From assembly GCF_040436345.1 (NCBI RefSeq), contig NC_133223.1, forward strand, positions 31,587,493 through 31,651,492: a DNA stretch of 64,000 nt. The letters are read 5' to 3'. Shown piece after piece: positions 10,265 through 20,159 of the stretch. The notes under the pieces were generated by a model. The model was not told where the DNA came from. It saw only the letters and a list, made by a program, of their open reading frames with translations, and did not search any database. Both the position numbers and the translations under genes were made by a program. This stretch comes from Pagrus major (taxonomy: Eukaryota > Chordata > Actinopteri > Spariformes > Sparidae). Position 1 is the first letter of the stretch, and the number at the start of each line of letters is the position of its first letter.

Positions 10265-13200
10265 GTAAAGCTTAAATAAATTACATTTTCTGTATTGAGT
10301 GCAAGCAGTACAGTATCTAGTCCTCTGTTATTAATTTCTCTCTTTGAATTGCTTTTGTAGCATTAGCGATCCAGACGTTTGCGAAGTGGGAGCCAATGAT
10401 GGTATGGCAGATCAAGGCGAAATGAAGGTAAATGACAGTTGAAATAATCCAACTTTTAGGGAAAGATGCTCCTATAGCACAATCCATTAAGCTGCCATTA
10501 GATTCAAATAGAGTTTGAGACAATATATTTAAAGATGAAGACATTTATCAAACAAACACAACTTTGTAATCTTTGTTCACTGCCTGTTTATTAAACCAAC
10601 TGAAGTTGTTTGCATTACCAAATCTGAGACTTCAACACTAAATATGATCAACTAATAGATAACTGTGCAGTAATCTGAGTGGAAGATGAGTAAAAATAAC
10701 TAATTTTTTTATTTTAGAGTCAGGAAGAGGATCTTGCACCTGACATCGAGGACTGGAGTAAACATCAAGTGAGACAATGGGCTCTCAAGTTGGATAAAGT
10801 GGATGACAGTGTTGCAGAAACACTGTTTGAGCAGGACATTAATGGGAGTAGTCTTTTGCTTTTAGATGCAACAGACTTAAAAACAATGGGTGTGACCTTT
10901 GGCCCAGCAAAACTTATCATTAATGCCAGAGATGAGGTAGTGAAATTAAAGAAAGAGGAACCAGCAAGCTCCAGAAATCAGCCTGGAAGACCATGTAAAC
11001 CATATCCATTTTGTAGGTACCATGATCCATATAGATACATGGAGAGCAGCATTCTTGATATCACAGAATCTGGTGCCTCAGACTTCATTGAACCCTGCCA
11101 TGAGTACAAAGCTTTCATCAATACAACGGATGAAACAAAAATGAACAAGTTCACTGCTGAGGTAATTCGCTTTGCAGCTGCCTGCATGAACAGCCGCACC
11201 AACGGCACCATACATTTTGGAATTGGGGACAAGCCAGACTTCATCCATGGTCAAGTGTTGGGGGTTGTTGTTGAGGACAAAGAGGCTTACGCTAATGAAC
11301 TAAAATCTGCCATCGATGGTTATTTTGAGCATAAACACAAGCAGACTGCTCAAATTTGCATCAAACCTCCTCGATTTGTTGGTGTTCTCAATAAGAATAT
11401 GACATCATCTGACAAATGTGTGATAGAAGTGGACATAGTTCCTGACTCAACCATCTGTGCAGAAAACACCTACCACACTTTCAACATGGACACAAAAAAA
11501 GCCAAGAAAAAGGCAAAAAGTAAAGAAACAGTCAGAACTGAAACAAAACCACAGAACAACAAACAATTCTTTGTCCGAGATGGAGGCAGCAGCAGGGATC
11601 TCCTCGCACCAACCACAGGTGCTAAACCAATGGTGGAGTACAACCAGTTTGTTGATCGTATAGCACAATTAACCCAACTTCGAAAACAATCTGAAGAGAA
11701 GCACCTCAATGTGATAAAAAGCAGTACTCAAGGCTCGAGATTAAGTCAGATGTTAACTGGTGGTTCCCTCTCTTTAGATAAGTCACACTTTGAGCGGTAT
11801 GTGATAGTAACTAACAAATCACATCCAGTTCAGCTTGAATCACTGGGATTTCTTGTCGAAATCAACCCAACAGCTGTTTTAGACTTTGATCCAGAATCAG
11901 CTAAACATGGATTACAGTGTCACTTTGAACAGCAGAGTACAGTAAATGTCCATTTACCAGCAAAGTATAAAATCACAGAAGGAGTTGAGGACATTGCAAA
12001 CAAGTTAAAATTAACTCGAAATACCAGCTGGGTATTCTGCAACGGAGGTATTGAGGATGAGGTACCCTCAGAAATAGATGAGTGGTTGATGGACAAGGGA
12101 GCCTCCATCCGAGATGTGATTTCGTTCCTGTGTCGGAAAGATGTGCTTCCAAACAAGCGATATCTTGTCATCTTCTTACTTTTGTCAACAGTGAGTGAGA
12201 AGATGGACCCTCTTGTTGAGACATTCAGTACATTCTTTCAGGAGCTCAAAGGCACAGAGCAAATTCTTTGTATATGTGACAATGAAAGAGCATTTACTTC
12301 CTGGAGAGACCTTATCAATGCTCGGTGCGGAATCAACATCTCTCATAGGTGCATTTATGAGCTCAGTTTTGCTGAAGTCAATGGCACTATTCTTAGTCTT
12401 TTGTCAGAAAACCGTAGATCCCGCCGTTTCCTACCCTGTGGTGGAGGAAGCAAAGTCCTCCTTGAAAAAAAAGTTGAGCGTAGCCTGAAGACCTTAGAAG
12501 TCCTGTGCGTGAACCAATGTGAGGGAGGAAACGAGGACAAAATTGAAATAGAGGAGAACTTCTACAAAGGAGGAAAAGTATCATGGTGGAATTTCTATTT
12601 CTCAGAGCAGCCTGGATCCACACCATTTATCAAACGAGACAAGTTTGACTTCATCATGGACACAATCATACCTGATTTGTGCTCCCTGAAAAAAGCCTGC
12701 GTGTTATTGAACCTCATGCATGTACCTGGATGTGGTGGGACAACTTTGGCCATGCATACTTTATGGTCTCTTCGGGACCGATTCCGTTGTGCTGTCCTCA
12801 GAGACTGCAATGCTGACTTCACTGAAGTAGCTGAGCAAGTGGTCAAACTTTTGATGTATGACCATGAGGAGCAAGTACCACGGGTCCCTGTTCTGCTGAT
12901 GATAGATGACTTTGATGATAAGGAAAAAGTTTTTGAGTTGCAGCAGGTCATTGACAAAGAATGTGCGAAGAAAGACATTAAGTCCAAGTCTGCACAAGTA
13001 ATTCTCCTGAACTGCATGATGTCAGAGTCCACTGAAGACACTGAGGCAACTGAAGACACAGTATTCATTGGAAATGATCTCTCTGAGAAGGAACAGGAAC
13101 AGTTTGACAAAAAACTTGTGGAAATAGAGAAAACACACAAGAATGCTCAAAAAACGTTCTATGGATTCATGATCATGAAGAAGAACTTTAGCACTGAGTA

Positions 13201-15247
13201 TGTTGAGGGTGTGGCCCGTAAGACCCTGAAGAGCTTTGACATCAATCAGAAACATGCACAACTCCTGGCAGTTTTAGTTCTGTTGAACATATACTGCAAG
13301 GGTGCCTCTCTCTCAGTCTCTCTCTGTGAGGAGTTTCTTGGTCTTCAACCAAAACCATTTTGTGGAACCATCAAAGTCGAAGAGGGATTCGGGAAATTTT
13401 CCACTTTAATTTCCAACTGCTCAGTGGAGGGCAAGGTAGTTTTCACAGCTGTGAAAATGATCCATTCAAGTATTGCAAAGCACTGTTTGCAGGAACTTAC
13501 AACAACACACAATGTTCGCAAAGCTGACATTGCCGACCTTCTGTTGACCACAAATGAGCTTTATGAAAGCACACAAGGCAAAGATAAACTCCTGCAAGAT
13601 GTTCACCACATTTTGGTGAAGAGATATCATTCATTAGAGGAAGAATCTGACTTCTCTCCATTAATTCAACAGATTGCAAAGGAAACCCCAGGACTGGAAG
13701 AGACGGTGCTACAAAATGCATCAAAAAGATTTGCAAAAGATGCCATTATCTCTCAGTTGTTAGCCAGGTACTATTACCTAAAAAAGAGGGATTTCTCAGA
13801 GGCAAAAGTTTGGGCAAAGAAAGCAAGAGATCTTTCCAAGGACAGCTCATATATGGCAGACACATCAGCACAGGTCATCAAGCATGAGCTGAAGAATGCC
13901 ATTGCAAATTGCAAAGAAGAGCCCATCAGTCCTGAAAAATTGAGCATGTGTCTCAAAATGGCTCAGTCAGCAATAGATGCATTCAAGGAAACACAGAGCC
14001 TTGCAAAGAGTGAATCACTTCAGCGATTACAAATCAAAAGAGACAACAACCCTTTCAATACATCAGGGTGCCTGGGAGAAATTCAGGTTGGAGTACTTGT
14101 CATTGAGGTTCTGGCAAAGACCCCAATATTTTCTTCTGACAATGTCCGTCATGACCTAATGAGTGAGGTTCTCTCTGGGAATGTTAAACTTCGGGATGTA
14201 GAGAGATCTGATCGTTGCAACAAACACAGAACCTACTACATCATTCTCAGACAGTTTGAGGATGTACTGTACACCCTTAAATACAGGATGAAGGTTAACT
14301 TTGACTTCCTTGACCATTTTTATGTGAACTTGGGCACCAGATTTGGAATGAAAGACATCCGTGATCAAGTAGCCCAAAAGGAGCTTTTCAGATGTTTTAG
14401 ACAGTATGCAGAGCTTTTCTGTAAGACAGATTCTGCAGATCTTTTGAGGAACAAAACCATGCAGAAAATGCTGAAACTACACCAAACAAGACAAAAGCTG
14501 GAGATGCAAAAAGCTGATACCTATTCTGGGATTCTGAACTTTCTCTCAAATGGCACGCCACCTGAAATAATGGAGAGGATTGCCAGACAGTATGGTTTTG
14601 TTTTTGAACCTGGTCATAACCTGGCTGTGAAGGAGAAAATCAACTTCCTGTATGTGAATGTTGTGTTGAGTTGTCTCAAACTGGAATCACCCTTACTTCA
14701 GCCATATGAGAACCTAATGCAACAGCTTTGCCAAGTTCTGCGGGAGCCAGTCCCAATAAATGATAGTTTGTCCCTGCACTTCATTGCAGTTGTGCTGTTG
14801 TGGCCACAGCAGCACCAGGCTAGTCCAGCATGTAGAAGTCTGGGGAACTACATCTCACAGATGAGGACCTCTTATCACGCAGTGATGAAGGAAGTGTACA
14901 ATGGCAAGAGGCCCATAATCCATTTCTTCCTGGGGAAGAAGTGGGGCTATGAACGACTAGTACCCCTTGGAGAAATCAAGAAGTGCATCAGGGTTGAGCA
15001 GGAAAAGTTTTCCTCCACTTGGGAAAATGGCTTTATCTGGAAAGAGAAGAAGGTGGAGCAGCTCCTTTGCAGGGTCACTGGCATGGTAATGGGCAACGTG
15101 ATACTGGCACATACTTGTATCCCAGATCTGAAGGTTGAAGTCGCTCCAGTGTTTCGAAGTGAGCTTCGTGGTCATGCCCAGGGGTCAAAGGTGTCATTCT
15201 TTATCGGTTTCTCAATGAGAGGCCCTCTTGCCCTTGACATTAACTAA
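10242..15247 (+). CDS. samd9l: SAMD9L-like protein (SAM / AlbA_2 / P-loop NTPase), 1539 aa
   Basis: Three coding exons, 10242-10264, 10361-10427 and 10718-15247, join in frame to 1539 residues, close to human SAMD9 (1589). The ATG at 10242 has A at -3 and G at +4. Domains by eye: SAM at about 35-105 (DIEDWSKHQVRQWALKL); AlbA_2-like, Schlafen-related at about 155-290 (FAAACMNSRTNGTIHFGIGD); SIR2-like region at about 340-620; P-loop NTPase with Walker A GCGGTT at about 701-706 and Walker B VLLMIDDFDD at about 755-763; helical repeats; C-terminal OB-like end (VSFFIGFSMRGPLALDI). The family consists of cytosolic interferon-inducible antiviral and antiproliferative proteins; human members cleave phenylalanine tRNA through the AlbA_2 domain and stall translation. 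SAMD9 and SAMD9L cannot be told apart here because most fish carry independently duplicated copies. Confidence 0.92.
10361..10427 (+). CDS. samd9l: samd9l-like coding exon 2
   Basis: Acceptor TTGCTTTTGTAG, donor AAG|GTAAATG. The first base completes a serine codon; 22 further codons follow (ISDPDVCEVGANDG and onwards), ending in phase 0. The acidic, low-complexity content has no recognised domain. Confidence 0.7.
10718..15247 (+). CDS. samd9l: samd9l-like main exon (1509 codons plus stop)
   Basis: Acceptor TTTTTTATTTTAG at 10717/10718. The frame upstream of the GTG at 10769 stays open and adds the start of the SAM domain (SQEEDLAPDIEDW), so a start at 10769 would cut the domain. Having nearly the whole protein in one large 3' exon is normal for SAMD9 genes. 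Confidence 0.92.
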   Translation, partial: SQEEDLAPDIEDWSKHQVRQWALKLDKVDDSVAETLFEQDINGSSLLLLDATDLKTMGVTFGPAKLIINARDEVVKLKKEEPASSRNQPGRPCKPYPFCRYHDPYRYMESSILDITESGASDFIEPCHEYKAFINTTDETKMNKFTAEVIRFAAACMNSRTNGTIHFGIGDKPDFIHGQVLGVVVEDKEAYANELKSAIDGYFEHKHKQTAQICIKPPRFVGVLNKNMTSSDKCVIEVDIVPDSTICAENTYHTFNMDTKKAKKKAKSKETVRTETKPQNNKQFFVRDGGSSRDLLAPTTGAKPMVEYNQFVDRIAQLTQLRKQSEEKHLNVIKSSTQGSRLSQMLTGGSLSLDKSHFERYVIVTNKSHPVQLESLGFLVEINPTAVLDFDPESAKHGLQCHFEQQSTVNVHLPAKYKITEGVEDIANKLKLTRNTSWVFCNGGIEDEVPSEIDEWLMDKGASIRDVISFLCRKDVLPNKRYLVIFLLLSTVSEKMDPLVETFSTFFQELKGTEQILCICDNERAFTSWRDLINARCGINISHRCIYELSFAEVNGTILSLLSENRRSRRFLPCGGGSKVLLEKKVERSLKTLEVLCVNQCEGGNEDKIEIEENFYKGGKVSWWNFYFSEQPGSTPFIKRDKFDFIMDTIIPDLCSLKKACVLLNLMHVPGCGGTTLAMHTLWSLRDRFRCAVLRDCNADFTEVAEQVVKLLMYDHEEQVPRVPVLLMIDDFDDKEKVFELQQVIDKECAKKDIKSKSAQVILLNCMMSESTEDTEATEDTVFIGNDLSEKEQEQFDKKLVEIEKTHKNAQKTFYGFMIMKKNFSTEYVEGVARKTLKSFDINQKHAQLLAVLVLLNIYCKGASLSVSLCEEFLGLQPKPFCGTIKVEEGFGKFSTLISNCSVEGKVVFTAVKMIHSSIAKHCLQELTTTHNVRKADIADLLLTTNELYESTQGKDKLLQDVHHILVKRYHSLEEESDFSPLIQQIAKETPGLEETVLQNASKRFAKDAIISQLLARYYYLKKRDFSEAKVWAKKARDLSKDSSYMADTSAQVIKHELKNAIANCKEEPISPEKLSMCLKMAQSAIDAFKETQSLAKSESLQRLQIKRDNNPFNTSGCLGEIQVGVLVIEVLAKTPIFSSDNVRHDLMSEVLSGNVKLRDVERSDRCNKHRTYYIILRQFEDVLYTLKYRMKVNFDFLDHFYVNLGTRFGMKDIRDQVAQKELFRCFRQYAELFCKTDSADLLRNKTMQKMLKLHQTRQKLEMQKADTYSGILNFLSNGTPPEIMERIARQYGFVFEPGHNLAVKEKINFLYVNVVLSCLKLESPLLQPYENLMQQLCQVLREPVPINDSLSLHFIAVVLLWPQQHQASPACRSLGNYISQMRTSYHAVMKEVYNGKRPIIHFFLGKKWGYERLVPLGEIKKCIRVEQEKFSSTWENGFIWKEKKVEQLLCRVTGMVMGNVILAHTCIPDLKVEVAPVFRSELRGHAQGSKVSFFIGFSMRGPLALDIN

Positions 15248-16020
15248 ATAATGAAAACAGCCTATTCGAACATGCTGTATTTTCAGCTAATCCTTGTGGA
15301 TCCATCTGTTTTATGCACCCTTGTACACTTTGGAAAGGGATTGAGTTGAATCATTCTATGTTACAATAGTATTACATTTTTGCCTGTTCCCTTAACTCTG
15401 TTCATTACCTTATTTATACCATTGCGTTGTAAAGGAAAACATTTGTCAAGTGTAGTGGCAAACTCCTCACTTTAACTTATTCATAAGCCACTTTAGCCGT
15501 TTTAGCAGAAGGCTAACTCAATTGTCTTCACGCGTGCACCTTACTTCCACTCACAAACACCGGAGGCTGGTCGTCCTTCTGTATGAGTTTTATTTTGACG
15601 TTCCGTTATACATTCCATCTTATTTGGGTCACAACGGTCGAACAAGCTTCCAATAGCACATCCGTCAGTAACGTCTAGAGTAAGAATGACGGTCAAAAAA
15701 CCTTTTTTACGCGGTCAACTAGCACCTCTGCTAATTCAATGTAAATGTGTTCCTGGATTACTGTGCGCATGCGCAGCGCTACTTCAGGTGCTCTAGGAAC
15801 TTCCGCTGGCTTAAGCACACACAACACAAATCTAACCAAAAAATTTATCTCAACTATAACGAAGATTTAGCTCTCTTGGCGTTAACTTTGGCTCCTACAT
15901 CAAGTATAACATTAAAATCAAATCTCTTGAAAATGTTACATTGAAATGTGTTCTGAAAGCGCACAAGTCTGTAAATGTGATCATTTTTTAAGAATGAAAA
16001 TTGAAAAAAAATTTCACACT
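15248..16020 (+). other. 3' flank of the SAMD9L-like gene
   Basis: Follows the TAA of the gene. No AATAAA is evident close by; candidates are far downstream (about 16500 and 17100), so the 3' UTR may be long. The stretch 15530-15800 is GC-richer than its surroundings and holds the NRF1 palindrome noted separately. Confidence 0.5.
15764..15775. promoter_or_regulatory. Perfect NRF1 palindrome
   Basis: TGCGCATGCGCA matches the NRF1 consensus on both strands. An ETS-type ACTTCCG lies about 30 bp downstream (15799-15805). This pair is typical of CpG-rich core promoters, but no gene starts nearby. Confidence 0.5.
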
Positions 16021-17320
16021 TCTGTGACATTTGAAAACAAATTTGGCTGTTACATTTGTCATGTTCTGTTTTAACTGAAGGCAATAATTCAGAAAAACAG
16101 TGTTCTGTGAAATGAAATGATTTGCATTATGCATTCTTTACGACATTTACTTTTGAAAAAATGGTGTATTTTAACAGCTGTAAGAATTTGATTTTTTTTA
16201 TATTTACTTTTTTTATACATATCTTTGATCCGTCATTGTTCATTACTGATACAGATTTGCTTTAAATAACCTTTGAATGTTTTGCTTACATAAAAATGTC
16301 TCTTTTAATCATTTTTAATCATGAAAATTGTTTGTTTTTTTTTCACAATGAACTTATTCAACATTTGAAAATGAATTCAGCTGTTATGTATTTTCATGTT
16401 CAGCTGCACTTATGGTACACTTTGACAATTATGTAAGAATTTGTGACTTTTCTGATTTACATCTTAGTTTTGGATGTATCTTGATCCTGCATTATCCTTT
16501 GAATAATAAAAATGTCTCTCCAGAATTTTTTGAGAATGAAAATGTAAATGTTTTTTTTACAATGACCTTATCCGACATTTGAAAATGAATTCAGCTTTAC
16601 CTTTTGTTATTTTAAAAAAACAAAACAAAATGGTGTACTTTAACAACTATGTAAGAATTTTATGATTTATATCTCTTATTTGTTGTATCTATCTTGATGT
16701 TGCATTATCCTCTGAATGATAAAAGGTGATATAAAGCTGTTTAACAATATTGTTCCATGAAATGAAATGATCTGCATCATATGTTCTATTATACATCTAC
16801 CTTGTACTTTATCAACCATGTAAGAATGTGTGATTTTTTTTATTTTTTAAATCTCTTTTTTGGTATGTATCTTTATCTTGCATAGTCCATTAATGATACA
16901 ACAGGTTTGCTTTACATAATCTTGGAATGTATTTTTTTTTTTTTTGGTTCCCAATTATGTGTTACTACTGATTTTTTATAAACACAATAGCTTATATTTT
17001 TTGTCATTTTGTCTTACAATACTTTAGTGATTCTGTTGAAATATCTTTTTGCATTCCATGAAAAACAATGGTGAACACTGAGTTATTCACTACCTTTCTA
17101 ATAAAGATGTAAGATGTACTGTAACCTGACCATGTAAGAATTATTTTAAATTTACCACCTTGCGCACAAGCTATTACTATATATTCCAACTCTGAAGAAA
17201 GACATCACTTTTCTAAAATTGAGTATCCAAAGTACATTGAATTGATCAGTTTCACATTGTTTAAATGCCATAATGTACATACTTAAAAACAAACACATTA
17301 TATTGTCCATGTAAGGATGA
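16020..17320. repeat. Block D' and diverged tandem array of ~200-bp units
   Basis: 16057-16420 matches block D at 4985. Within the array the same motif series recurs: GGTGTACTTTAACAACTATG-like, then GTAAGAATTT, a T-rich part, a TATCTTTGAT-like part, AAAATGTCTCT, and AACATTTGAAAATGAATTCAG. Units begin near 16160, 16425, 16632, 16805 and 17115, and are 170-310 bp long. No gene was seen. Confidence 0.7.
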
Positions 17321-17329
17321 TTTTAGTGG

Positions 17330-18373
17330 TATCACACACTGGAGGGCGCCACAACCTCAGAAATAATAAAACCAGTTTCCACTTTCCACTTTGTCTTTGC
17401 CCATAACATAACATTAGAGCAATAACATTTAGTTGTGTTTTGTGCCCCATTGTCCAGGACAAAAAAAAAGATAAAAGCTGGTTTCATTTCAGGAAAATCA
17501 TATACAAGCCTTTGGTTTTCGAGCCACTGGACACTAATTGTGAGATGCAAAAATCCGTTGACAAGTGACAAACATCCATAGGAGATTGTTTGTCTAGATT
17601 TGAGGAGAGATGCCACATAGATACCAAAAAGTTCATGAACATCTTTTCAGATGTAATATCTTTGTGTTAAGTGGAATGAGATCTCATTTAATGCCATTAT
17701 CTACAGCACAGGACACAATATTGAGGCAATGCAGATAGAATTGCCTGTGATTTCACAAAGTTGCTCAATATATTCACGCTATTTCACCGGTGAAGGCCTT
17801 AGTGAGCCTGATCTGGGAAGATTACAAAATGGCAGTTGTGGGAGAAGTACTCTTTAAGTCTTTTACTTAAGTGAAAGTTTCAACACTACAGTGTAGAAAT
17901 ACTGTGTTGCAAGTAAAAGTCTAACATTTAACTTTGACTGAAGTATAAATACAAACACTAACATGAAAATATACTTAAATTACAGAAAGGAAAAGTAGGC
18001 TGTGAATTTCATCAATCAATAAAGTCTTATCTTTATCTGTACTAATACATCATAATTTATTTGCTATTTACGCTTTGTATGACTAATCTGAGTCTGCAAA
18101 GAAGCCAAAGTTATCCAATTTATTCGAGCAATAATATTTCTCTATGAATTGTAGTGGAGTACGAGTATAAAGTATAAAAAAGCTAATGTTAGGCTATAAA
18201 CAGACTACATTATGGTCGCATGACTTAAACGCTGCCACCACTAATCATCTTACTACACAATTACTATACCCGTTTTCTATAAACTGTTCAATGTACATGT
18301 TGTAAAGTTAGAGTTAGAATAGCTTTTAACTAAAGTCGGTCTGTAAAGACGGACTAGTGAGTAGATGAGTCTC
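17330..18373. repeat. Duplicated blocks A' and B', unit 2
   Basis: 17330-18175 matches 2205-3060 and 18176-18373 matches 4498-4692. The two blocks are directly joined here, while in unit 1 they are separated by 1.4 kb that includes the hAT element. This is probably the ancestral joint. Confidence 0.8.
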
Positions 18374-19864
18374 TGTTTTCACTGTGATGATGTTTAATGT
18401 CCCTGACAACCTCTGTAGTCTCAGCTAGACACTTGCTAACAACCGCCGTTAACACATAAGCGTTTTAAAGTTAAATTGTGGGACATTTAATGATGTATTT
18501 TATGTTGTAGAACAAAGTAGTAAGGCTCTTTTTTGGTGTTATGAAAAATAAATGTGTGGGACATTGTTTAGTTGAGTTTGCAGGTTTACCAGCGACGAAC
18601 AAGATGGCGGACAGGCTCCCGACGACAGCAACGTCTCTCCAGCGCGGTCTGATGAACTCTGAGCGCCGTCTTCATCCTGTGGTGTCAGCTCGTAGCAGTC
18701 TCTGATAAAACTTCAGGGTCTCCACGTCAGAAAGTGTTAGCTGAGTTAGCTATGCAGCGGCTAAGAGTCCGTTCACTTTGCTAATGAATGCTAACAACAA
18801 ACACTCGGTATGCTAACGAGCAGATGGAGCTAATGAAGGTGAACAACTGTAGACACACTTTGAGTAGAAATATCTTCAGCTGCTCACAGAAAATATTAAG
18901 CATTAGTATCCTGACGCAGACCGACGAGCAGAAAGTTTGAGACATCAAGTAAACACTTGTTTTGCAACTTTACACGAACTTTTCCCGTCGCGATTCAATC
19001 AAGCAGCCAAAACTTAACTCAGACGCTTACTTCCTGTTTCCTCGACCAATGAGCGATCAGTATTTCTCTTATTCACCAATACGACTTCCTGTTACAACCA
19101 TGAGACCTTCAAAATAAAACACAATATTTATAACAATGCAATTAAGATTATTACATTTTACCATTTTAATCATTCATGAAGTAGCTTTATAATCATATCG
19201 ATGATGTATCTTTTAACCTTTTAAATCTGATGCAACATTTAACTTTTCCTGTGTATTTTAACTTTATGGTAACATCAACTTGAATAAGATGTATGGTCGG
19301 GTGGTTTAGCCTAATGTGGGACACTTAAGCTTCAGTGGGTGTAGGTCCTCATCAAACAAGTTAAACTAAGTAAAACTATGGGTTGAGATGAGCTATGACA
19401 TCTCAAATGTCCAATCATTGAATAGTATAGATTGAATAGTATTGTTTTAATCTAAAAATATTATATATTATATAATATATAATGAGGAGGAAATATACTC
19501 TACACTTTATTTTTTCAAATCAAATTTTCTATTGTCTCACTTTAGGAAACTTTAGGATTTGTTAAATGTGGGAGAGGAGTGTGTTGTGCAAATTGTGTAA
19601 TAACAATGGTTATTTACATGCTTTTCATCTTCTAATTCATTATTTTAGGTGTTTAAGGTGAAGAGCAATTTATATTAAATAATTTGGGGTGCAGTCATCG
19701 CTGTTAAAATGGTATGAGGGTTGTGGTTTTTGTGTGTGTGTGTGTGTTTTCTATGCGTGCATGAAGCCTTGTCAGGGATAATGTTATAATGGGCAGTGTG
19801 GAGGGGGTGGGATTTTCTCAACTGGATATTTTTCAAAATTTAGCCTCCTCTTGCTAATTTCTCC
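18374..19864. other. Unit-2-specific segment with promoter-like island
   Basis: Lies between blocks B' and C' and is missing from unit 1. At 18560-19100 it is GC-richer and holds AAGATGGCGGAC (YY1-type, 18601-18612), two ACTTCCTGTT (ETS-type) and two CCAAT motifs (near 19046 and 19075). The rest is AT-rich, with a TATATA stretch near 19465. No coding exon could be tied to it. Confidence 0.4.
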
Positions 19865-20145
19865 AGTCCAGCTTTAAAGAATGAGGTTGGTGCTATTTGA
19901 GAGACCCAAACCAAAATGAATCGATTAAACACCAACAAGTAGCCAAACCCTGATGTATTTTATCCCACTGTGCCATAAAGCTCCATATTAACCATTAAAA
20001 CACATCAATGAGCCAAACTGTGTGTATTAATCCACTACTGAAAATAGTCCTCAGCAAATGGTCTTTTTCCTCTTATTAAAATAGAGTGCTAAAAAAGTAT
20101 TTAGTCAGCTTCAGGAATAAATTGATTCGGAGCTGAGCGCTTCTG
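19865..20145. repeat. Duplicated block C', unit 2
   Basis: Matches 4693-4975, sharing CAGCTTTAAAGAATGAGG and GAGCCAAACTGTGTGTATTA, with only point changes and small indels. Homology ends near GAGCTGAGCGCTTC, marking the far border of the duplicated unit. Confidence 0.8.
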
Positions 20146-20159
20146 TCACTATTACTTCC

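Noticed and set aside
10769..15247. Start of the SAMD9L-like protein at the GTG at 10769
   Set aside because: The frame stays open upstream to a good acceptor at 10718 and supplies the missing start of the SAM domain. Two further exons with matching phase lead to a well-placed ATG.
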